From NCBI GenBank assembly GCA_903932565.1, contig CAIZGQ010000588.1, positions 1-5,559 of the forward strand: DNA of 5,559 nt. The letters run 5' to 3'. The stretch comes from an uncultured Hyphomicrobiales bacterium (GTDB lineage: Bacteria; Pseudomonadota; Alphaproteobacteria; Rhizobiales; Beijerinckiaceae). Of the stretch, positions 1-5,559 are shown in pieces. The notes beneath the pieces are model-generated. The model saw nothing but the letters and a program-made list of their open reading frames with translations. It did not search any database and had not been told where the DNA came from. A program made the translations under genes and the position numbers. Every line of letters starts with the position of its first letter. The stretch's first letter is position 1.

Positions 1-173
1 CCCTCATGTGCACCAAGCTCCCGGCTATCGAGTTTGAAGGACACAATTCCACGACAAACTGATTTTGGATTTTCGACTATGATCTCGTAACGGGTTGTCC
101 CATGGCGATAGACAAGTTCGAAACGTGGCCAGCTGTGCGGGATACACGGATCAAGACATAGAGTGTTTCCACG
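1..173 (-). other. C-terminal beta domain of the GH94 unit, cut by the window edge
   Basis: Residues ~1796-1852. The sequence has the usual ending of GH94 proteins: RGNTLCLDPCIPHSWPRFEL (1796-1815), then beta strands with YRHGTTRYEIIVENP (1817-1831). The last visible residues (SFKLDSRELGAHE) look like the final strands seen in NdvB proteins shortly before the stop, so the stop codon is probably within about 100 bases beyond the left edge. That distance is an estimate from family knowledge. No terminator or next gene is visible. Confidence 0.8.
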
Positions 174-3100
174 AACGCGGAAGCCCAGAAGGCTTTCCAC
201 AATGCCACGGTACATCAATCCTGCTGATCCCGTGTACCAGGTCCAGCCGCCGCGGCCACAATGCGGTTTCTCGGAATAGATGTCGGCACACACCACGTAA
301 GGTTCAACCCTGTAGCGCTGCATGGCGGCGGAACTATCACTATGCGAGATCGGATTCATAATTGTCAGAAGTTCATAAGCCTTGTCACCATCGCCCTGTG
401 CCGCGAATGCCATCACAGCCCACGCCGCAGCGTGCGTGTACTGGCCGCCGTTTTCGCGAATTCCCGGCGGATAACCTTTTATATAGCCTGGATCTTGAAC
501 GGGATGATCAAAGGGAGGCGTGAACAGCAACGCCAATTTTTCCTCAGGCCGAACCAGGTAGGTGTTCAGCGATGCCATGGCACGCTTGGCGCGCGTGGGA
601 TCCGCAGCACGTGAAATGACTGCCCACGATTGCGCAATTGAATCGATGCGGCATTGGGTGCTGGCTGCGGATCCCAAAGGGACGCCGTCATCAAAAAAGG
701 CGCGCCGGTACCATTCGCCATCCCATGCGTTGCGGTCCAGAGCGGTTTTGAGCGACGTTGCCTTGTCGTCCCACGCGGCAGAAAATTCTGATCGGCCGTA
801 CCTGTCCGCCACAGCTGCAAATGCTGTGAGCCCGGCATAGACAAACCAGCCCAACCAGACACTCTCCCCCTGCCCACCCGCACCCACGCGGTCCATGCCA
901 TCGTTCCAATCACCTGTGCCGATCAGGGGGAGACCATGCGCGCCTGTCGCGGCGCTTGTATTCAGCGCGAGTGCGCAATGCTCGAACAGGCTCACCGCTG
1001 CAGTTGATATTTTTGGCTGGAAGAACGCGTCATGTTCCCCCTCCTGCAACACGGGCCCATCCAGGAAAGGAACTATCTCATCAAGGACGGCGCTGTCGCC
1101 TGTCGCCTCCACGTAATAGGCGACCGCGTAAGGCAGCCATACGCGATCATCAGAGACACGTGTGCGAATGCCGTTTCCTGATGCTGGAAGCCACCAGTGC
1201 TGGACATCGCCTTCGACAAATTGTCGCCCGGCGGCTCGAAGAAGATGCGCGCGCGTTTCCCCCGGACGTGACAGGCACAACGCCATTCCGTCTTGCAGCT
1301 GATCCCGAAATCCGTAAGCACCGCTGGACTGGTAGAAACCGGTGCGGGCCCACACACGGCACGCAAGGGTCTGATAGGTGAGCCAACGGTTCACAAGAAT
1401 ATCCTGAGCGCGGTCAGGGGTTTTGATCTGAACAACATCAAGGACCTGGTCCCACTGCTCCGTGACAGCTGCCAGCGCAGCATCAAGATCAGCGTGGCGG
1501 TATTTCTCAACCAGGGCGACGGACTCGCTCCTTGAGCCCGTCTGACCAAGGCAAAACACGATTTCGCGCGTCTCCAGCGGTTTGAGGAAGACCTGTGCCT
1601 GCAAAGCCCCGCATGGATCAAGACCCGCACCTGTGCGGTTCGACAGCGGTGCTCCTGATCCAAGAGCAAGCGGACGCTCAAGCGAGCCCTCACGACCGAC
1701 GAACTCCTTCCGATCGCCGGTCCAGGAGGTTTGCGTTCCAGCAAGATCAGCAAACGCGATGCGCTCGCCAAACTCATCGCTCCAGGGATTTTGGGCAAAC
1801 AAAGCACCGGTCTGTGGATTGATCTCGGTCACAATAAAAGGCGCCGTGATGGTGCGCGTTCGTCCCAGGACCCATTCCACATAGGCTGTCACAGATAAAT
1901 GCCGGGGCCGGTCGGATAAGTCCGAAATCGTCAAGCGCAAGATCTTGACCGGGTCATCAATTGGAACGAATTGCATGAGTTTAAGTGCGATGCCGTGCGA
2001 TGTGTGATCGAACTGACTGAAGCCCTGCCCATGCCGGATGGAATAGGACGAACTGGTTTCGCGAATTGGAAGCGCGGTCGGTCCCCAAAGCTCCCCGGTG
2101 TCAGCATCTCGCACATAAATCACCTCTCCCGGGGCATCTCCGACCGGATCATTCGACCAGGGTGTCAGCTGGTTTTGCTGGCTGTCCATCGACCACGTGA
2201 AGCCACTTCCATCGGTCGACACATGAAATCCGAACGACGGATTTGTAATCACATTGATCCAGGGGGCCGGGGTCCGCTCATCATCGTGCAGAATTGTCAG
2301 ATAATCACGGCCGTCATTGATGAATCCGCCGAGCCCATTATAGAATTCACGCGGTGGACCTGGCTGCGGTCTTTCAGATTTGACACGCGACTTTACAGAC
2401 GAGCGAGCAAGCGGCGTTAAAAGCCGCTTTGCGGGCATAAGATCTCGTGTTCTTTTAAATTGCTCTGCAAGCGTTCCGCGATCCCCACGCAGGACAACGC
2501 GGGCACTTGCGAAGAGGAGATCGTGAACCTCTGGTGTGATGAGATCCACGCGCAGCACGAAGATCGCGCCAAGAACCGTTGCGCGAGAGACAGCAGGCGC
2601 TGGCTGATTGATGCGGACAAGCGCCTCGATCGACGATTGAAGGTCCTGGATATAGGAGGAAGCCTGGACATTCAGGATAACCAGATCGACAGCCAGCAGC
2701 TTCAATCGCCAATATTCATGGGTGCGCAGCAGTTGACGAACCAGATCCAGGTCCTCGCTGCCATTGATGCGCATCAGGAGGATCGGACGGTCGCCCGAAA
2801 TTCCGTGTGCCCAGAGCGTGGAGACCTTGCGCAATCCCGACTTGATCAGGTCGCTGCTCGGCCTCAGCGCCGGATCCGAGTAAAGAACACAACTGGCCAA
2901 ACGCTGAAACAGATGCGCCTCATCCGAGGTGATGCCAAGATGGCGCAACTGAATCTGGGCCTGAGTCCAGGCGAGCGCCATCGCTCTGTCAAAGGCGCTG
3001 GCATCCCTGTGTTTGTCAGCGACTGCCAGCACGGCATCACGCGATGTTGCAACAATCGTCCAGAACGCCACGCGCGCTGTCGCGCCTGGTTTCAGCGTTA

Positions 3101-5559
3101 CGCGACGACGCAAACTGAAGATCGGATCAAGCACCGCGCCTGCAGTGTTGGATAACCGAAGGCCACCGGTCATGGCAGCGGCCGACCGGATGTCATGCCC
3201 ACGCCCGATAAACCGCGCGCGATCCGTCTCGAATTCGATATCGCCGGTCCAATCGCCCTCGACGACCGTCAGCTGGGCAGCCCAGACTAGTGGATCATCA
3301 TCCGAGCGTTGGCGCCGGGTGGCCAGAAGCGTGCCAAGGTTTTGGTCAAACTCGGTTTCAACAAACAGTTTTGCAAATGCAGGATGCACCACATCATCAG
3401 CCTGCCGCGTCAGGGAGAGCTCCGCGTAAGATGTCACATCGATATGACGGCTGCGCGTGCCGTGATTGACCAAAGAAACCCTGCGAACCTCGCACTCATC
3501 TTCAGGCGACACCATAATTTCAAGCGTCGTTGTTATGTCGCCGTCATGTCGAATTATTTCAACGCGATGTTCGGAGAAGTTGACTTCGTAACTTTCTGCC
3601 TCCGCGACAATTGGCTGAAACCCAGCCGACCAAACATGATCACGCTCGACATCCCGTAGAAATATGAAAGCGCCCCAGTTATCGCGTGTCGCGTCTTCGC
3701 GCCAACGGGTGATCGCGATATCGCGCCAACGGCTATATCCAGCGCCCGTGGTTGTGAGCATCGCTGAATAGCTGCCGTTTGACAGGATTTGGGTCTGGAC
3801 CGTTTGCGCATGTGCCGACACGTAGCTGCGTTGCGTCGTCGGTTCCCGGATGGCGAGTTCGGCGTCATCCGACTTTTCGGACGGAAGTCGTGCCAAAGCG
3901 ATATCGCGTGGCATGCGCTCCTGAAGCAGCAATTCGGCTGCCTGCATGATGGGCTCGGCATGGAACCGTTCCCGCATGCGGCCATCCTGCAGCGCATTCG
4001 CGATGCCCACCAAAGTCATGGCCTGGTGATGGGCCATGTAAGCCCGCAAGATCACGAATTTTACAGCTTCAGGCAGCCTGGCTCGCGTAAAGTCGAGCGC
4101 CTCGTACCAGCCATATGCGCCACGCCCACCAAGAGCAGCAATCTTTTCGTAATTTTTAAGCGCTGCGACGGGCAGCACCATAGCCCCCAGCCCACTGGCA
4201 TAAGGAGCGATAACGGAACTTTCGCTGAGCCCCCGTTTGTAACCAAGATCAGGAATGCCAAAACTTGAATATTGATAAGTCTGTTCAATATCCCTTGCAT
4301 TGAACTGCGATTCCGACATTCCCCATGGGATGCCAAGCTGCGCGCCGTATTCAACCTGCCGCCACACAACGAGGCGATTTGTCTGTTCAAGCAAGCTGCC
4401 CGCAGGCGCACGCATGACCAGCGATGGCATTAGATATTCGAACATCGATCCCGACCAGGAAATCAGGCCGGACCCACCATCGATGGGTGTCATCGTGCGT
4501 CCAAGCCGGAACCAGTGCTTGGCGGGGATGTCGCCTTTTGCAATGGCGATGAAGCTCGCCAAACGTGCTTCTGAGGCCAACAGGTCATAGAAGTTGGAAT
4601 CCAGTGCGCCGCTTTCCCGGCGATATCCAATCGACAGCAATTGCCGATCGGGATCGTATAGAAAACCAAATTCCATTTGGTCAAACAGGGATTTTGAGCG
4701 CGACGTCACATTGCGCAGGCGGCCCATGAAACGTGTCGACGCGTCCAAGGATTGCCGGACGGCATCGATCAGTGCGGCCTGATCGGGCGTTAAAACCGCA
4801 TCGGCTGAACGCGCAGCATGCACGTTCAGAAAGGCAGCGCATTGGCCGGGCAACTTGGCGACAGATGGGGCACTTATCAGCAGATCAAGACCGAGGTCCT
4901 TGCGTGCCACTGCAAACGCAGCTGCTGCCCATGGCATGAGCTCATCGAAATCGCGGATGTGTGCCGCAACACAGTCGTGCAGCGCCGCGATCCAGACCAG
5001 AAGCTCCGCTCTCATATCTGGGTTGCCCGAGGGCGGCAGGTTTTGAACGCTCACGTCAAGTCTGGCGATGGCCCCGATTATCGCAACCAGGCATTGCAGG
5101 CGATCAGCCGGATTGGTCTGTGTCTTTTCAAGATGCGCTTGGATTGTGTCGACTGCGGATGAGACGGGCGCCTCTGCAAGATGAAACTGCAATGCCCCCT
5201 GGCTGTCGCAAAGAGCTTCACGCAGCAATGCCAGATGATCCTGAACACTTGTGCGCCAGCACGTCTCGTCAAGCGGGTCTTGCAACATCTCGTTGCAGGC
5301 ATTGCTCATCGCGATCAGGTGACCCGCCAGGTTTCCGCTATCGACCGAGGACACATATTCGGGTGCCAGGGGGCGCAAAGTCCGCGTATCGTACCAATTG
5401 TAAAAATGGCCCCGAAATCGTTCAAGCGTTTCCATCGTTGTCAGCGTGGCTTCAAGCCGCTCGACAGTTTGAAGCGCACCAATCCAGCCAAAATCCCGCG
5501 CGGTCACCACGGATAGTAAATAGAGGCCGATATTGGTTGGAGATGTCCGGTGCGCAATC
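1..5559 (-). CDS. ndvB: Cyclic beta-1,2-glucan synthase (NdvB/ChvB/Cgs), C-terminal two thirds, partial at both ends
   Basis: One open frame of 1852 codons (5558 down to 3) fills the window. It opens with RTSPTNIGLYLLS and ends in the C-terminal beta domain, so neither start nor stop is visible. Domain order is glycoamylase-like cyclization domain (residues 1 to ~560), beta-sandwich (~577-840), helical segment with linker (~850-1062), second beta-sandwich (~1068-1378), GH94 barrel (~1381-1795) and C-terminal beta domain. This is the architecture of NdvB/ChvB downstream of its membrane and GT84 part. Family members have about 2800 residues, so about 950-1000 N-terminal residues and a few tens of C-terminal ones are probably missing. 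The enzyme makes cyclic beta-1,2-glucan from UDP-glucose at the inner membrane; the part seen here has no obvious membrane segment and is cytoplasmic in characterised members. All key motifs checked are present and the phase is the same at both ends, so there is no sign of decay. No promoter or neighbouring gene is visible. Confidence 0.97.
174..1418 (-). other. Domain: GH94 phosphorylase-like (alpha/alpha)6 barrel, chain-length control
   Basis: Residues ~1381-1795. Motifs in order: YQTLACRVWARTGFYQSSGA (1395-1414), GFRDQLQD (1416-1423), EGDVQHWWLP (1449-1458), RTRVSDD (1465-1471), GTGDWNDGMDRVG (1547-1559), QCRIDSIAQSW (1635-1645), GYPPGIRENGGQYTHAAAW (1695-1713) and GRGGWTWYTGSAG (1768-1780). 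In GH94 enzymes the Asp of the DWND block is the general acid; here Asp1550 is at plus 909-911. Arg-Asp of the RD..QD block contacts glucose. By analogy with chitobiose and cellobiose phosphorylases, His1709 and Thr1776-Gly1777 are candidates for the phosphate pocket. In Brucella Cgs the C-terminal part works as a beta-1,2-glucooligosaccharide phosphorylase that limits chain length during synthesis. All these residues are present, so activity is expected. One mild departure is Leu1781 after TGSAG, where Trp is usual. Confidence 0.92.
1425..2357 (-). other. Domain: second GT36/GH94-type beta-sandwich (copy B), N-terminal part of the phosphorylase unit
   Basis: Residues ~1068-1378. It opens with EFYNGLGGFINDGRDYLTIL (1071-1090), followed by TPAPWINVITNPSFGFHVS (1096-1114), NQLTPWSNDPVGDAPGE (1129-1145), IYVRD (1147-1151), HGQGFSQF (1176-1183), VTAYVEWVLG (1223-1232), NPWSDEFGERIAF (1257-1269) and GAGLDPCGALQ (1310-1320). 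These are standard N-terminal sandwich motifs of GH94 proteins. In solved GH94 phosphorylases this domain packs on the catalytic barrel and, in the dimer, contributes to the substrate cleft. It runs through a helical piece (EKYRHADLDAALAAV, 1351-1365) directly into the barrel. Confidence 0.87.
2373..3011 (-). other. Helical segment and basic Pro-rich linker between the two beta-sandwiches
   Basis: Residues ~850-1062. The segment has the NdvB-family blocks AWTQAQIQLRHLGI (863-876), HLFQRLASCVLYSDPALRP (882-900), LWAHGISGDRPILLMRI (915-931), LVRQLLRTHEYWRLKLLAVD (939-958) and SSYIQDLQ (967-974). It then turns into a low-complexity, basic stretch with several Arg, Lys, Ser and Pro residues (about 1036-1069, plus 2352-2453). 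Its position after a GH94-type sandwich corresponds to the helical linker of that fold, but the blocks lack the RD..QD and DWND motifs of a working phosphorylase. I see no catalytic function for it. Confidence 0.7.
3039..3830 (-). other. Domain: first GT36/GH94-type beta-sandwich (Glyco_transf_36, copy A)
   Basis: Residues ~577-840. Beta-rich sequence with the family motifs ILSNGSYSAML (591-601), GAGYSRWRDIAITRW (605-619), EDATRDNWGAFIFLRD (621-636), VSPEDECEVRRVSLVN (683-698), TSYAEL (709-714), HPAFAKLFVETE (725-736), LLATRR (744-749) and VLDPIFSLRRRV (809-820). It matches the N-terminal beta-sandwich of GH94-type phosphorylases. In this protein family the domain occurs twice; this is the copy that directly follows the cyclization barrel and has no catalytic barrel of its own behind it. 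It probably helps bind glucan or packs against the neighbouring barrels, which is inference. See copy B at 1425-2357. Confidence 0.85.
3879..5558 (-). other. Domain: glycoamylase-like cyclization domain (GH189 type) of the glucan synthase
   Basis: Residues 1 to ~560. The first part carries RTSPTNIG (residues 4-11), FYNWYDTRTLRPL (52-64) and SSVDSGNLAGHL (70-81), typical first helices of a glycoamylase-type (alpha/alpha)6 barrel. After an insertion the fold resumes at FGFLYDP (297-303), LLASEARLASF (326-336), WSGSMFEYLMP (368-378), GIPWGMSES (409-417), APYASGLGAM (451-460) and AYMAHHQAM (506-514). In characterised cyclic glucan synthases the middle region closes the linear glucan into a ring by intramolecular transglycosylation; from memory this domain was recently classed as GH189, related in fold to the beta-1,2-glucanases GH144 and GH162. 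Glutamates at 330 (plus 4569-4571) and 416 (4311-4313) sit in the best conserved motifs and are my candidate catalytic residues; this is inference. The true N-terminal edge may lie just outside the window. Confidence 0.88.
4689..5285 (-). other. Helical insertion inside the cyclization domain
   Basis: Residues ~92-290 separate the first barrel motifs (ending in SSVDSGNLAGHL) from the rest of the barrel (starting at MEFGFLYDP). The stretch is rich in Ala, Leu, Asp and Arg, has few Gly or Pro clusters, and reads as a series of amphipathic helices, for example around VRQSLDASTRFMGRLRNVTS (267-286). Stand-alone glycoamylase-family proteins, as I remember them, run more directly from one motif block to the other, while NdvB-type proteins carry a long segment here. 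Its role is unknown to me; it may shape the acceptor side of the cleft or contact another domain. No recognisable catalytic motif is visible. Confidence 0.55.

Noticed and set aside
566..913. Minus-strand ORF of 115 codons and other minus-strand ORFs (for example 1391-1807, 3554-3997, 4061-4411)
   Set aside because: They are out of frame with the long coding frame on the same strand, and their proteins show no family motifs, while the 5558-to-3 frame gives conserved NdvB sequence over the same bases.
174..2357. A separate stand-alone GH94 phosphorylase gene next to a glycoamylase gene
   Set aside because: There is no stop, start or spacer between the halves; the linker around 2352-2453 is in frame, and the order of domains is that of a single NdvB-type protein.
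2460..3155. Plus-strand ORF of 231 codons, the longest start-to-stop ORF in the window
   Set aside because: It lies fully antisense to the glucan synthase in the codon-aligned register, where stops appear only opposite TTA, CTA or TCA sense codons, which are scarce in this gene. The same register holds the ORFs starting at 261, 1293, 1971, 3309, 3789, 4818 and 5181. Its protein has no recognisable domain and is rich in Arg, Gln and His, as expected of a shadow.
1..5559. A frameshifted or decaying pseudogene, suggested by the many short ORFs
   Set aside because: Conserved motifs occur in one frame from end to end, 1852 codons were counted against exactly 1852 expected from the coordinates, and no in-frame stop was met.
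1..5559. Promoters, terminators, RNA genes, CRISPR arrays, insertion sequences or DNA-level repeats
   Set aside because: All bases are accounted for by one coding frame, and no direct or inverted repeats beyond chance were noticed by eye. The only repeat is the diverged domain duplication, visible at the protein level.

Overview
The window lies entirely inside one very large gene read on the minus strand. With first codon bases at plus-strand positions 5558, 5555 and so on down to 5, the frame runs through 1852 consecutive codons (5558 to 3) with no stop and no loss of phase. Both ends of the gene are outside the window, which is why a search for start-to-stop ORFs finds only short shadow frames here. 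The translation matches the C-terminal two thirds of a cyclic beta-1,2-glucan synthase (NdvB / ChvB / Cgs), a bacterial protein of roughly 2800 residues. In this answer 'residue n' is the nth codon from the right edge; its first base is at plus position 5561 - 3n.

Layout, in protein order from right to left. About 5558-3879 is the (alpha/alpha)6-barrel glycoamylase-like domain (Pfam Glycoamylase; the cyclization domain, now GH189), split by a helical insertion at about 5285-4689. About 3830-3039 is a first beta-sandwich of the GT36/GH94 N-terminal type, and 3011-2373 is a helical segment ending in a basic, Pro-rich linker. About 2357-1425 is a second beta-sandwich of the same type, and 1418-174 is the GH94 phosphorylase-like (alpha/alpha)6 barrel with the GDWND general-acid motif. 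From 173 to the left edge is the C-terminal beta domain, cut close to its end. The N-terminal part of the family protein (membrane segments and GT84 glucosyltransferase) would lie beyond the right edge.

Known logic of the family: GT84 builds a protein-linked linear beta-1,2-glucan from UDP-glucose, the GH94 part trims it by phosphorolysis and so sets its length, and the middle domain releases it as a ring. The product is exported by the NdvA/ChvA ABC transporter and acts as a periplasmic glucan in osmotic adaptation and host interaction.

The sequence is moderately GC-rich by eye and the protein follows the proteobacterial NdvB pattern closely, so an alphaproteobacterium (Rhizobiales or Rhodobacterales) is most likely; the exact group cannot be fixed from this window. 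There is no intergenic DNA, RNA gene, mobile element, CRISPR array or regulatory site here. I found no new system: this is a well-known enzyme, apparently intact, with a few local details worth checking.
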